Source of the DNA: Peribacillus deserti
GTDB lineage: Bacteria > Bacillota > Bacilli > Bacillales > DSM-1321
Assembly (NCBI RefSeq): GCF_016909175.1
Contig: NZ_JAFBFI010000003.1
Location: 186,001-250,000 of the forward strand
Direction: 5' to 3'
DNA: 64,000 nucleotides
Of the stretch, positions 17,044 through 26,076 are shown piece after piece (position 1 is the first letter of the stretch; every line of letters begins with the position of its first letter). Below the pieces are notes generated by a model. It was not told the origin of the DNA, did no database searches, and saw nothing but the letters and a program-made list of their open reading frames with translations. The translations under genes and the position numbers were made by a program.

Positions 17044-18423
17044 ATGAAGATCGTACAAAATGACTTAGTAAGTCAATTAAAAAATATCATTCCGGAGGAA
17101 CAGGTTACTGCCAATCCTACTGTATTGGAACAGCATAGTAAGGATGAATCCTATCATACTCCCCATTTTCCGGATGTTGTAGTATTCCCGAAAAGCACTG
17201 AAGAAGTTAGTGAAATTATGAAATTTGCCAATGAAAATCAAATTCCTGTTACTCCATTCGGCCTGGGAACAAGTTTAGAAGGGCACGCCATTCCTTATCA
17301 TGGCGGAATCTCGCTAGATTTTCAGCTCATGAACTCTGTACTTGAGGTACGCCCTGCTGATTTCCTGGTGCGGGTGCAGCCGGGAGTCACTCGGAGTCAG
17401 TTAAATAAAGTATTGAAAAAGCATGGTCTTTTCTTTACAGTAGACCCAGGCGCAGATGCCACACTTGGGGGTATGGCTGCGACGAATGCAAGTGGCACCA
17501 CTTCTGTAAGATACGGAATTATGCGCGATCAAGTACGTGATCTGGAAGTTGTTCTGGCGGATGGCCGCATTATTCATACAGGAAGCATGACAGCAAAGTC
17601 ATCTTCCGGTTATCATATTTCTGGATTGTTTGTGGGTTCTGAAGGTACATTAGGTATATTTACAGAGCTTACTTTACGTGTGTACGGTATACCGGAAGTC
17701 ATTACAGCGGCACGTGCTGTATTTCCGACCGTGGAAGACGCTGTTACTTCTGTAGTTAGTACATTATCTGCCGGTATTCCGATTGCCCGTATGGAACTGG
17801 TAGATGCACGATCCATTAAACAAGTGAATCTATATAACAATACTGATTATCCCGAGAAGCCTACCCTTTTTATTGAATTTCACGGAAGTGAAGCCGGGCT
17901 TAAGTACGATGTAGATTTTGCTCAAAAGCTGGCAATGGACAACGGTTGTAAGGAGTTTTTATTCGAAACAGATTCCAAGGCACGCTCACAGCTGTGGGAA
18001 GTTCGTCATAATCTGGCATACGCATTTGTTCATAAATCACCCGGGAAGAAAATGATGGTAACGGATGTATGTGTACCGATTTCCGAATTGGTCGGGGCAA
18101 TTCAGGATGCACGCGCTGCCATTGATGAATCCGGTATGGATGGAGCCATCGTTGGCCATGTTGGAGATGGGAACTACCATGTTATTTTGATGATCGATCT
18201 AAATAACCCAGAAGAAATGGAAAAAGCTAAAAATCTTAATGCCCATTTAGTAGATTATGCCTTAAACCGTGGAGGCTCTTGTACTGGAGAACATGGTGTA
18301 GGTGTTGGAAAGATGGGTTATCAGCGCAAAGAGCATGGTGAAGCCTTAGACGTTATGAAAGGAATCAAAGATGTACTAGACCCTAAAGGAATATTAAATC
18401 CCGGGAAGATCTTTATTGATTAA
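17044..18423 (+). CDS. GlcD-like FAD-linked 2-hydroxyacid oxidase/dehydrogenase
   Basis: 459 residues from ATG 17044, after GGAGG (17032-17036). GTG 17041 is an alternative. An FAD-binding type 4 domain covers about 30-210 (TPFGLGTSLEGHAIP, PGADATLGGMAATNASG, GSEGTLGIFTELTLR). The FAD-linked oxidase C-terminal domain follows (VGHVGDGNYH near 380 and GSCTGEHGVGVGK near 418). Family members oxidise glycolate or D-lactate to 2-oxo acids, passing electrons to quinone or an Fe-S partner. No glcE/glcF-like partner is adjacent. It may form a unit with the upstream permease. A strong terminator follows. Confidence 0.88.
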   Translation: MKIVQNDLVSQLKNIIPEEQVTANPTVLEQHSKDESYHTPHFPDVVVFPKSTEEVSEIMKFANENQIPVTPFGLGTSLEGHAIPYHGGISLDFQLMNSVLEVRPADFLVRVQPGVTRSQLNKVLKKHGLFFTVDPGADATLGGMAATNASGTTSVRYGIMRDQVRDLEVVLADGRIIHTGSMTAKSSSGYHISGLFVGSEGTLGIFTELTLRVYGIPEVITAARAVFPTVEDAVTSVVSTLSAGIPIARMELVDARSIKQVNLYNNTDYPEKPTLFIEFHGSEAGLKYDVDFAQKLAMDNGCKEFLFETDSKARSQLWEVRHNLAYAFVHKSPGKKMMVTDVCVPISELVGAIQDARAAIDESGMDGAIVGHVGDGNYHVILMIDLNNPEEMEKAKNLNAHLVDYALNRGGSCTGEHGVGVGKMGYQRKEHGEALDVMKGIKDVLDPKGILNPGKIFID

Positions 18424-18556
18424 GAGGCAGAGGACACTAGTTTCACATTCCGCCATTAATTCATATGGTGCAAGAGTTTTTAGGTTTTTCGCATTATGGA
18501 TGGGATCCTTGTATCTTTATCTCATTCTTAAAATAATTATAACTACAATAAGCAGC

Positions 18557-18590
18557 AAATCTCCGCTAAGAACGAAGCGGGGATTTTTTC
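18557..18590 (+). terminator. Terminator after the GlcD-like gene
   Basis: AAATCTCCGCT pairs with AGCGGGGATTTTTT, ending in a six-T run at 18584-18589. A 68-codon frame across it is a shadow. Confidence 0.85.
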
Positions 18591-18980
18591 TATTTATGCG
18601 GAGCAGAGGAACTAAAATATAAAATATGGCTGAAAATATCCGTTTCTCTACAAGCTGAGCCTTTTAAAACAGGCTATTTTGCAAAATTCTTAATTAAATA
18701 AAGAAAGAAACACGGTCTTAGAGGGCTCATAGTGTACCAGAATCAAAACCTTATATGTGCAGCCTTGGTCTGCTGTTTGTTGATATTTTGCTGCTCCGCA
18801 AATGCTGTAATGTGTTATTTTTTTTTCAAAAATTCCCCAAACTGAAGTCCGGAAAACTGTCCTTTTGGCGTTGTCCGGTTTATTTATGTAACCAACAGTT
18901 GACTTAATGTATAGTTTATATTACATTATGTATATATAATTTTACTCAATGTATAATGTAACATACAGGAGGTGTAAACT
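18591..18980. other. Intergenic region with promoter area for the membrane protein/XRE pair
   Basis: No gene seen. TTGACT at about 18899 with TACATT about 17 bases on could be a sigma-A promoter. Around and after it the motif AATGTATA recurs (near 18907 and 18947) within a TATATTACAT/ATGTAACAT-rich stretch, a plausible operator area for the XRE regulator encoded downstream. Confidence 0.4.
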
Positions 18981-19427
18981 ATGACCTATCAAGAAAAGAA
19001 GAGCATCGTTACGTTGATCAGCGCCATACTCATTTTCGTTTCTTATTGCTTGTACATGTATCCGCAGTTTCCCGAGTGGGGACTGGAGTCCACCGAGACC
19101 TTTCGCTTTTGGGGTTCCTTCGTCCTCATCCTGACTTTGGTTACAATAATCGCGCATATCATTATTAGCATTATTTTTAACATCATCTTCAGAATTACGA
19201 CCAAAGAAAAGGAACCATCATTTGCGGATGAACTGGATAAGTTAATAGAATTGAAAGCAAACCGAAATTCTTTTTTTGTGTTTATTGTCGGCTTTCTTCT
19301 TGCAATGGGTTCTCTGATTATCTATCAGCCGTCACAGGTGATGTTCATGATCCTAATCACTTCGGGATTCATATCCGATGTGACCGGCTCGGTTACAAAA
19401 CTTTATCACTATCGGAAAGGAGTTTAA
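18981..19427 (+). CDS. Small four-helix membrane protein (DUF2178-like)
   Basis: 148 residues. Four hydrophobic helices at about 8-27, 43-72, 96-114 and 118-133 are split by a charged loop (KEKEPSFADELDKLIELK) that recalls the DUF2178 family, often found next to a short XRE regulator exactly as here. Function unknown. AGGAGG lies 12 bases before the ATG. The regulator gene starts one base after the stop. Confidence 0.7.
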   Translation: MTYQEKKSIVTLISAILIFVSYCLYMYPQFPEWGLESTETFRFWGSFVLILTLVTIIAHIIISIIFNIIFRITTKEKEPSFADELDKLIELKANRNSFFVFIVGFLLAMGSLIIYQPSQVMFMILITSGFISDVTGSVTKLYHYRKGV

Positions 19428-19428
19428 T

Positions 19429-19653
19429 ATGGGCAAAAATCTTGTCGGCAATCACATCCGAAAATTACGATTCAACCATGATGAAATGACCCAGCAGCAG
19501 TTAGCTGACAAGGCGGGCGTAACAAGGCAAACCATCGTGGCACTCGAAAAGGGAAACTACTCCCCATCTCTAGAACTCGCTTTTCGTATTGCTCACGCCT
19601 TTAACTTACCATTAGAAGAGGTATTCTTTTATGGGGACAACACAAAGCTGTAA
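19429..19653 (+). CDS. Short XRE/Cro-type regulator
   Basis: 74 residues, almost entirely one helix-turn-helix (MTQQQLADKAGVTRQTIVAL, then EKGNYSPSLELAFRIAHAF). It ends in LEEVFFYGD as in the YozG/YgzD-like group of Bacillus regulators. It is translated with the preceding membrane protein and probably represses their common promoter, where AATGTATA repeats are seen. Confidence 0.88.
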   Translation: MGKNLVGNHIRKLRFNHDEMTQQQLADKAGVTRQTIVALEKGNYSPSLELAFRIAHAFNLPLEEVFFYGDNTKL

Positions 19654-19713
19654 GAACTAGGATGGTTTTTGCTTTACCGTTTATGAATTTATTAAAACAA
19701 GGGGAGATATAAA

Positions 19714-20421
19714 ATGAATTCAAACAAAAAAGCAGCAAAAATTGTGGGAGTACTGTTTATAGTTGCAGCCGTTACATCGGTAATGGGGCTTATATTAAAA
19801 CGTCCTATTTTAATAGGTCCCGATTACCTGATTAATGGTTCCGAAAACGCCAACCAGGTGGTACTTGGAGTCGTTATGGAGTTACTTCTTGTCGTAGCAG
19901 CGATTGGTACTGCAACTACCATGTTTCCAATTTTAAGAAAATATAATGAAACTATAGCTCTTTGGCATGTTTGCTTCAGGTTTCTTGAAGCAATTGTCAT
20001 TACTGTTGGTGCAATCAGCATACTGGCCCTATTGACTTTAAGCCGGGAATTTGTAGCAGCAGGATCCTCGGATATCGCCTCTTTTCAAGCATCAGGTACT
20101 TCACTAAAAGCAATTCATGACTGGACATTTTTGCTTGGTCCCAATTTCATGCTAGGTTTAAATACGATGATGTACAGTTTTATATTTTATAAAACCAGGC
20201 TCGTACCCAGGTTTATACCAATTTTAGGTATGACAGGGGCAGCTCTTATCTTTATCTGTGCCTTGTTAGTAATGTTCGGTGTATTTCCTCAAGTTTCTGT
20301 ATGGGGTGCGATTTTTGCGATACCAGTAGCAGCTAATGAAATGATTTTAGCAGTATGGCTCATCGTTAAAGGATTTAATGAATCTGCACTTGCTTCCATA
20401 TCAGCAAAAAAGACGGCATAA
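19714..20421 (+). CDS. DUF4386-type membrane protein
   Basis: 235 residues with six to seven hydrophobic helices. The order of conserved bits (NSNKKAAKIVGVLFIVAA at the start, WHVCFRFLEAIVITVGAIS near 82, DWTFLLGPNFMLGLNTMMY near 135, LVPRFIPILGMTGA near 165) fits the DUF4386 family of unknown function, frequent near stress or antibiotic-response genes in Bacillus. AGGGGAGA precedes the start. A terminator lies about 150 bases downstream. Confidence 0.75.
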   Translation: MNSNKKAAKIVGVLFIVAAVTSVMGLILKRPILIGPDYLINGSENANQVVLGVVMELLLVVAAIGTATTMFPILRKYNETIALWHVCFRFLEAIVITVGAISILALLTLSREFVAAGSSDIASFQASGTSLKAIHDWTFLLGPNFMLGLNTMMYSFIFYKTRLVPRFIPILGMTGAALIFICALLVMFGVFPQVSVWGAIFAIPVAANEMILAVWLIVKGFNESALASISAKKTA

Positions 20422-20568
20422 GGCGGCTATTTAATGAACCGCATTCACCACTTTCATATTCGTAAAGATATTTTAAAAATTGAATTGTTTCATACAAGGT
20501 AAGCACAGGGGTCCTCACTAAAACCGACTGAACAGTCCTCGATTTGGAGAAATAATAAAATTATACAG

Positions 20569-20606
20569 AGCTCTAACCAAACTATCTGGTTAGAGCTATC
20601 TTTTTA
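20569..20606 (+). terminator. Terminator downstream of the DUF4386 gene
   Basis: AGCTCTAACCA (20569-20579) pairs with TGGTTAGAGCT (20587-20597), then ATCTTTTT. Confidence 0.85.
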
Positions 20607-20870
20607 CTTAATTTTATCAGGCTTGTATTCCTAGATCATTTAATAAGGTAGGGGCAATGTGTACAAAGGCAGAGCTATATCTGTTTTACCTACTAAGTGT
20701 CCTCCTGGAATCGTAATAAAATTTATCAATAACCATTTTTTATGGAAATCCTGTTTTATAATAAACTCAAAAAAAGAGATTGAAGATTATTTTTCCCTTT
20801 ACAGTTAATTGGTTTTCTCAAAAACGATTCCAAACTGCTTATACATACGTTTTATCTAAGAAACCCTTTA

Positions 20871-20897
20871 CTCAACCTCTACAGGTTGAGTTTTTTT
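20871..20897 (+). terminator. Second terminator upstream of the activator gene
   Basis: CTCAACCT pairs with AGGTTGAG across a four-base loop, followed directly by seven T. Confidence 0.8.
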
Positions 20898-21082
20898 GAT
20901 TGAATCAAGAGCACTCCTTACAAACGTGTGCGAATATGTTCTCTCTTATTTTCTGTCAATAGACTGCAAGTAACCCACAATCTGAAGAACTCTATCATTC
21001 TATTTTGAATAAAGAGAATAGTAAAATTTTTTAGTGTACAATAATATCAACTTCTATTTTTGAAAAATGGGGCGAGGAAATA

Positions 21083-22906
21083 ATGTTGATAGATTATGAG
21101 CACACATCCCAAGTACTTAAAGAAATAAAAAATGCGGATCCGGTATGGAAGTGGATGACCCCAAACCCGCATTATGTGTTTCCGCATCAATCATTAAGAG
21201 TGGTTATAGATTTGCTCGGGCAGCATCGCATCGATGGGCTGCCTGTTATAAATGATGGAAGAAACGTCGTCGGCCTGATTACAAAATCAAAACTTATGAA
21301 GTGTTTTCTGGAGGGAGTGTCACCTGATTCTCCTGTATCAGCGGTTATGACAAGGTCAGTGGTGACGGTTGGAGAAAATGAATCGATTAAAAACGCCTCT
21401 AGTATGCCGGTTGGCCGCCTGCCGGTTCTTAATGAAGCGGGGAAGCTTGCTGGAATATTAACCAGGACGGATATTTTGCGTTCCTACTCCTTCCATTTAG
21501 ATGAACTTCAGGAAACCATACACTCTGCCACCATTCTTAATACGATTTTGGAAACGGCTTATGAGGGCATTGCTGTGATTGATACAAATGGAATCATACG
21601 TGAATTTAATGAAGCTTATGCCCGTTTCCTTGGAAAAAAAAGGGAAGAGGCCATCGGGCAGCATGTAACTTCCATCATTGAAAATACCCGCCTCCATTTT
21701 GTCATTCAGACAGGGGTTGCCGAGAAGGGGTACATCCAGCGGATACAGGGACAAGATATGGTTGTTCACCGCATACCCATTTGGAGAGATGGAAAAGTAA
21801 TCGGAGCGATTGGAATGCTGATTTTTCAAGGAGTAACCGAGCTTTACAATATTCTTGGAAGAATGCAGGAGCTCTCCCGTCAGGTAACACAAAAACTTCT
21901 GCCTAAGGAAACCGCGCCGCAGATATATGGGGGATTTACTGAAATCATCGGCAATAGTGCTGAGCTGCAGCAAGTGAAACGAATTGCAAGAAAGGCGGCA
22001 AGCACACCGTCTACCGTATTGATTACCGGTGAAAGTGGAACAGGAAAAGAAATGTTTGCCAATGCCATCCATAAATTAAGCGCCTATGCAGAAGGGCCGT
22101 TTATAAGTGTAAACTGTGCAGCCATTCCTGAACATCTTTTGGAAGCAGAATTATTCGGGTATGAGGAGGGCGCTTTTACAGGTGCAAAAAAAGGGGGCAA
22201 GCCTGGTAAATTTGAGCTTGCTCATAAAGGCACCCTGTTTTTGGATGAAATTGGTGATATGCCTGCATTAATGCAGGCGAAAATATTGCGTGCTCTGCAG
22301 GATCGTGAAGTGGAGCGTGTTGGGGGAGTGTCAAAGCACCAGGTTGATGTAAGAATTGTCGCCGCCACCAACCGCCGCCTTGAAGAAATGGTCAGGGAAG
22401 GTGATTTCCGGGAGGATCTGTATTATCGATTGAATATTATTAGACTGGCGATTCCGCCGCTTAGGGAAAGGAAAGAAGATATCCCTTTGCTCCTGACTCA
22501 CCATTTACAACATTTTAGTCATCGCTTTGGGCTTGGGGATATACAGTTTTCAGAGAAAGCGATGTCTGTGCTGGCTGCCTATCCTTGGCCTGGAAATGTA
22601 AGGGAACTGGTAAATACAGTTGAAATGCTGGTAAGTCTCTCTGATTCTAGTGTAATCATGCCGGATGATCTTCCTTCACACTTCAAGAGTTTATCTATGG
22701 AACGATCGCAGCCTGTTCTTAATCAGTTCAGCAATATGGATGACGCACCTTTGGAAAAGGTAAAAAATTCAGTGCTTGTAAAGGAAAAAGAGTTAATTTT
22801 AAAGACGCTGTCGGAAACAAACGGGAACAAAGCGGCTGCTGCAAGAAAGCTCGGAATTCAGAGGTCTACCCTCTATGAAAAATTAAAGAAGCATAATATA
22901 CACTAG
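21083..22906 (+). CDS. Sigma-54-dependent activator (CBS-CBS-PAS-AAA+-Fis)
   Basis: 607 residues. A tandem CBS pair (about 25-140) is followed by a PAS domain (about 150-255) and an AAA+ module with Walker A GESGTGKE, the sigma-54-contacting GAFTGA loop and Walker B LFLDEIGDM. A Fis-type helix-turn-helix closes the protein (NKAAAARKLGIQRSTLYEKL). It drives open-complex formation at -24/-12 promoters, and one lies about 95 bases after its stop. CBS and PAS parts suggest it senses an adenine nucleotide and a small metabolite. The start has GAGGAAA upstream. It is the obvious regulator of the alcohol/aldehyde dehydrogenase genes. Confidence 0.93.
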   Translation: MLIDYEHTSQVLKEIKNADPVWKWMTPNPHYVFPHQSLRVVIDLLGQHRIDGLPVINDGRNVVGLITKSKLMKCFLEGVSPDSPVSAVMTRSVVTVGENESIKNASSMPVGRLPVLNEAGKLAGILTRTDILRSYSFHLDELQETIHSATILNTILETAYEGIAVIDTNGIIREFNEAYARFLGKKREEAIGQHVTSIIENTRLHFVIQTGVAEKGYIQRIQGQDMVVHRIPIWRDGKVIGAIGMLIFQGVTELYNILGRMQELSRQVTQKLLPKETAPQIYGGFTEIIGNSAELQQVKRIARKAASTPSTVLITGESGTGKEMFANAIHKLSAYAEGPFISVNCAAIPEHLLEAELFGYEEGAFTGAKKGGKPGKFELAHKGTLFLDEIGDMPALMQAKILRALQDREVERVGGVSKHQVDVRIVAATNRRLEEMVREGDFREDLYYRLNIIRLAIPPLRERKEDIPLLLTHHLQHFSHRFGLGDIQFSEKAMSVLAAYPWPGNVRELVNTVEMLVSLSDSSVIMPDDLPSHFKSLSMERSQPVLNQFSNMDDAPLEKVKNSVLVKEKELILKTLSETNGNKAAAARKLGIQRSTLYEKLKKHNIH

Positions 22907-22958
22907 TGTCCGAAAAAACATACACTTACCGGACACTAGTGTGTGATTAATCGGACAC
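22901..22958. promoter_or_regulatory. Upstream activating sequence candidate and terminator-like inverted repeat
   Basis: CACTAGTGTCCG (22901-22912) and CGGACACTAGTG (22930-22941) form a perfect 12-bp inverted repeat. A third CGGACAC at 22952-22958 repeats the half-site 22 bases on. The activator's TAG stop is inside the first arm. The repeat lies 48-99 bases upstream of the -24/-12 promoter, as expected for an enhancer of this activator class. It lacks a T-run, so termination is less likely. Confidence 0.65.
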
Positions 22959-22999
22959 GTTATGTCAGGAAACTGCAATAAACTCCCCTTTTTTCATTT

Positions 23000-23015
23000 T
23001 GGCACGCTTCTTGCA
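23000..23015 (+). promoter_or_regulatory. Sigma-54 (-24/-12) promoter
   Basis: TGGCAC-N5-TTGCA is a full consensus match with GG and GC at the right spacing. Transcription should begin near 23026, which fixes the alcohol dehydrogenase start at TTG 23052. Confidence 0.92.
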
Positions 23016-23051
23016 AGTATAGTAAATGTACAGTCAAAGGAGGCGAAAGTT

Positions 23052-24251
23052 TTGAAAGGGTTTGCAGAATTTCGAATGCCGGGAGCCGTTTTTTACGGAA
23101 ATGATTCATTATCAAAACTCGGTGAGCAGGTTTCAATTCTTGGAAATAAGGCGCTTATTGTCAGTGACCGCATTATGGAGAAAATCGGCAACGTGAAAAA
23201 ATGCCAGGATCTGCTCGATGAAGCTGGCATTTCCCATGTAGAATATCTGGAAGTGAATTCCGAGCCGACAGATGTGCATGTCGAAGAGGCATTAAAGATA
23301 TGCACCGAAAACCAATGTGATGTAATTGTAGCCATCGGCGGAGGCAGCTGTATCGATGCAGCAAAAGCTGTAGCAGTTCTCGCTACAAACGGCGGTTACA
23401 TCGGTGAATTTATCGGAGGCAAAAGGCCGGTCGATAAAAAACCAATTCCGTTGATTGCGATTCCCACAACAGCCGGAACTGGTTCTGAGGTAACAAATGT
23501 TACGGTTATAACCAATATAAAAGATGATATCAAAATGATGATTAAGAATCCTGCCTTTCTTCCTGAAATGGCGATTGTGGATCCTGTACTTACTTATTCT
23601 TCACCGCCGAACGTGACAGCTGCAACGGGTGTTGACGCTTTATGCCATGCGGTGGAAGCCTATATCTCAAAGCATGCCCAGCCTATGACAGATACTCTGG
23701 CACTTTCAGCTATTGAGCTGATTGTGGGCAATCTGCGCGCGGCATACATAAACGGAGAAGACAAGGAAGCAAGAGAGAAAATGGCATTAGCCTCCATGCA
23801 AGCCGGTCTGGCGTTCACGAATGCATCAGTTGCCCTGGTCCATGGAATGTCTCGCCCGATTGGTGCTTTGTTCCACGTTCCACATGGCATCTCGAATGCG
23901 ATGCTGCTTCCAGCTGTTCTTGAATTTACAAAAGACAGTGCAGTGGACCGCCTTGCAGAAATCGGAAAAATCTTAAGGCCAGACTTGAAAACGTTAACAA
24001 ATGACGATCTCGCTAATGTAACGGTTAATGAGATCAAGAAGCTCTGCGCTGACCTTCATATTCCGAATATGAAAACATACGGACTGGACAGTGGAAAGTT
24101 TAAAGAGGTTGCTTCCAAGATGGCTAAGGATGCTCTTGCCAGCGGAAGTCCTGACAATAATCCAAGGGTGCCCGATTTAGATGAAATTATTGAACTGTAT
24201 CATATGTGCTATAACTACGATTTCGCCGTTCTTGAGACGGTTGGAAACTAA
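23052..24251 (+). CDS. Iron-containing alcohol dehydrogenase
   Basis: 399 residues from TTG 23052, eight bases after AAAGGAGG. The ATG at 22962 lies upstream of the sigma-54 promoter and cannot be used from it. The fold is the group III Fe-ADH type: GGGSCIDAAKAVAVL near 96, PTTAGTGSEVTN near 138, metal-site segment GVDALCHAVEAY near 193, and HGMSRPIGALFHVPHGISNAM with two further histidines. It would interconvert an alcohol and an aldehyde with NAD(P). As first gene of the sigma-54 operon it probably oxidises the imported hydroxy compound. Substrate not readable. Confidence 0.9.
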   Translation: MKGFAEFRMPGAVFYGNDSLSKLGEQVSILGNKALIVSDRIMEKIGNVKKCQDLLDEAGISHVEYLEVNSEPTDVHVEEALKICTENQCDVIVAIGGGSCIDAAKAVAVLATNGGYIGEFIGGKRPVDKKPIPLIAIPTTAGTGSEVTNVTVITNIKDDIKMMIKNPAFLPEMAIVDPVLTYSSPPNVTAATGVDALCHAVEAYISKHAQPMTDTLALSAIELIVGNLRAAYINGEDKEAREKMALASMQAGLAFTNASVALVHGMSRPIGALFHVPHGISNAMLLPAVLEFTKDSAVDRLAEIGKILRPDLKTLTNDDLANVTVNEIKKLCADLHIPNMKTYGLDSGKFKEVASKMAKDALASGSPDNNPRVPDLDEIIELYHMCYNYDFAVLETVGN

Positions 24252-24275
24252 TTAGAACAGAGGGGAGAAATATTT

Positions 24276-25736
24276 ATGCCAGCATCAGTAGAAACGAAAA
24301 CACTAAAAAACTTTATCGGGGGAGAATGGATCGCATCGAAGTCAGATAAGACAGAGGCAGTGCCTAACCCGGCAACAGGAGAAGTACTTGCATATGTTCC
24401 TCTTTCAAGCCGTGAAGACCTTGATAGAGCGGTTGAGGTTGCGAAGGAAGCATTCCAGTCATGGAAAAACGTGGCTGTCCCAAAAAGGGCAAGGATTCTA
24501 TTCCGCTACCAGCAGCTTTTAATTGATCATTGGGATGAGCTGGCAAAGCTGATCACAATGGAAAACGGAAAAAATTTCGATGAAGCATACGGAGAAGTAC
24601 AGCGGGGCATCGAATGTGTAGAATTTGCGGCAGGAGCACCTACACTTATGATGGGAACCCAGCTTCCTGATATTGCAACTGGAATTGAATCCGGAATGTA
24701 CCGCTATCCTATCGGAGTTGTCGGCGGTATCACTCCATTTAACTTCCCGATGATGGTCCCATGCTGGATGTTCCCGCTTGCTATTGCTTGCGGAAATACA
24801 TTTATTTTAAAATCATCGGAACGCACGCCCCACTTGGCAAACCGCCTGGCTGAACTGTTTAAGGAAGCAGGCCTGCCTGACGGCGTACTAAATGTTGTTC
24901 ACGGTGCGCATGATGTGGTAAACGGCATTTTGGATCACAAGGATATTAAAGCTGTATCATTTGTCGGTTCCCAGCCGGTAGCAGAGTATGTGTATAAAAC
25001 AGCTGCAGCAAACGGAAAACGTGTCCAAGCTCTTGCCGGTGCGAAAAACCATTCAATTGTTCTCCCGGATGCAGACCTCGACCTGACAGTTACCAATATT
25101 ATTGGAGCTGCTTTCGGATCTGCAGGTGAGAGATGCATGGCATGTGCAGTAGTTGTTGCTGTCGGGGATGTAGCAGATGAATTGGTAAGCCGCTTAGTTA
25201 AGGCCTGTGAAGAAATGAAGATCGGCAATGGCCTTGAAAAAGGTAACTTCCTGGGTCCTGTAATCCGTGATGCCCATAAGGAACGTACTGTAAAATATAT
25301 TGAAATTGGTGAGTCGGAAGGAGCAATCCTTGTCCGTGACGGACGCAAGGATGATGCCGTGTCTGGAGAAGGATACTTCGTTGGCCCAACCATTTTTGAT
25401 AAGGTAAAACCAGGAATGAAAATTTGGCAGGATGAAATTTTTGCACCTGTACTTTCCGTTGTACGAGCTGAAACCCTGACTGAAGCAATCAGCATTGCCA
25501 ACGAATCAGAATTCGCAAACGGTGCCTGTTTGTTTACAGACAGCGCAAAAGCGGTACGCCAATTCCGTGAAGACATTGATGCCGGAATGCTGGGAGTTAA
25601 TATGGGTGTTCCTGCACCAATGGCATTCTTCCCATTCTCTGGCTACAAAAAATCTTTCTATGGCGATCTTCATGCAAATGGCCGTGATGGAGTTGAATTC
25701 TTCACTCGCAAAAAAATGCTTACAGCCAGATACTAA
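24276..25736 (+). CDS. CoA-acylating methylmalonate/malonate-semialdehyde dehydrogenase-like protein
   Basis: 486 residues, the usual MmsA/IolA length. It shows FIGGEWI at the N-terminus, [22 protein letters not shown] near 150, the cofactor segment [13 protein letters not shown] and the catalytic Cys287 in SAGERCMA. The conserved [10 protein letters not shown] and GERCMA wording is that of the CoA-dependent semialdehyde dehydrogenases, which convert methylmalonate or malonate semialdehyde to propionyl- or acetyl-CoA. It follows the alcohol dehydrogenase by 24 bases, suggesting consecutive alcohol-aldehyde-acyl-CoA steps. Other ALDH substrates, such as sulfonated aldehydes, are possible. Confidence 0.88.
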   Translation: MPASVETKTLKNFIGGEWIASKSDKTEAVPNPATGEVLAYVPLSSREDLDRAVEVAKEAFQSWKNVAVPKRARILFRYQQLLIDHWDELAKLITMENGKNFDEAYGEVQRGIECVEFAAGAPTLMMGTQLPDIATGIESGMYRYPIGVVGGITPFNFPMMVPCWMFPLAIACGNTFILKSSERTPHLANRLAELFKEAGLPDGVLNVVHGAHDVVNGILDHKDIKAVSFVGSQPVAEYVYKTAAANGKRVQALAGAKNHSIVLPDADLDLTVTNIIGAAFGSAGERCMACAVVVAVGDVADELVSRLVKACEEMKIGNGLEKGNFLGPVIRDAHKERTVKYIEIGESEGAILVRDGRKDDAVSGEGYFVGPTIFDKVKPGMKIWQDEIFAPVLSVVRAETLTEAISIANESEFANGACLFTDSAKAVRQFREDIDAGMLGVNMGVPAPMAFFPFSGYKKSFYGDLHANGRDGVEFFTRKKMLTARY

Positions 25737-25785
25737 GCTGGAATTCTAGAAAGCTATAAAGAGTAACTGGCAGCATAGGAAGTGT

Positions 25786-26010
25786 GAGCAGTACTGCAGA
25801 TAGCGAGCATTTTGGATAATTGGGAGTTAAAGACAATATATTGTGAGTGGAAATTAGACTATGCGAGCAGCTTTACGAGAATGCGAGCAGAAAAATAGAT
25901 AACCGAGCAACCGCGGTACTTGTGAGCACAAGCAGCCAGGATGCGAGCAAAAAAACAGAAAATGCGAGCAGCTTTACGAGAATGCGAGCACCATACAAGA
26001 ATCGAGCAAA
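25786..26010 (+). repeat. Degenerate tandem array, 12 units of about 20 bp, core GCGAGCA
   Basis: Core GAGCA (or GAGTT/GAGTG in two units) begins at 25786, 25805, 25824, 25845, 25865, 25885, 25905, 25924, 25945, 25966, 25986 and 26004. Intervals are 18-21 bases. The bases between cores are mostly unrelated, except that a 20-base unit starting ATGCGAGCAGC recurs at 25861 and 25962. The array fills the gap between the semialdehyde dehydrogenase and HisD-like genes. It has no reading frame that explains it. Confidence 0.85.
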
Positions 26011-26019
26011 GCTGTAACG

Positions 26020-26049
26020 CGGGCGGCTGCTTTCCAGGCCAGCCGCCCG
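26020..26049 (+). other. GC-rich hairpin before the HisD-like gene
   Basis: CGGGCGGCTG (26020-26029) pairs perfectly with CAGCCGCCCG (26040-26049), directly after the repeat array and 27 bases before the next ATG. There is no T-run, so it is more likely an RNA-processing or stability stem than a terminator. Confidence 0.65.
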
Positions 26050-26076
26050 AAAAGTTCTAAAAAAGGGGAGAGCTAT

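Larger units (their letters stand above)
20422..21082. other. Intergenic region with two terminators
   Basis: 661 bases without a recognisable gene. It holds two strong plus-strand terminators (20569-20606 and 20871-20897) about 300 bases apart, so a short transcript such as a small RNA could end at the second. The AT-rich end (20990-21060) would carry the promoter of the sigma-54 activator gene. Confidence 0.5.

Noticed and set aside
18416-18622. 68-codon frame after the GlcD-like gene
   Set aside because: It overlaps the stop of that gene and spans its terminator hairpin.
22962-23051. Upstream ATG start of the iron alcohol dehydrogenase
   Set aside because: It lies 38 bases before the sigma-54 promoter's -24 box, so it would not be in the transcript. 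The family sequence begins after TTG 23052, which has a perfect ribosome binding site.
25786-26010. CRISPR array
   Set aside because: Only 5-7 bases are conserved per unit and the period is 20 bases. There is no 25-35 base repeat and there are no cas genes.
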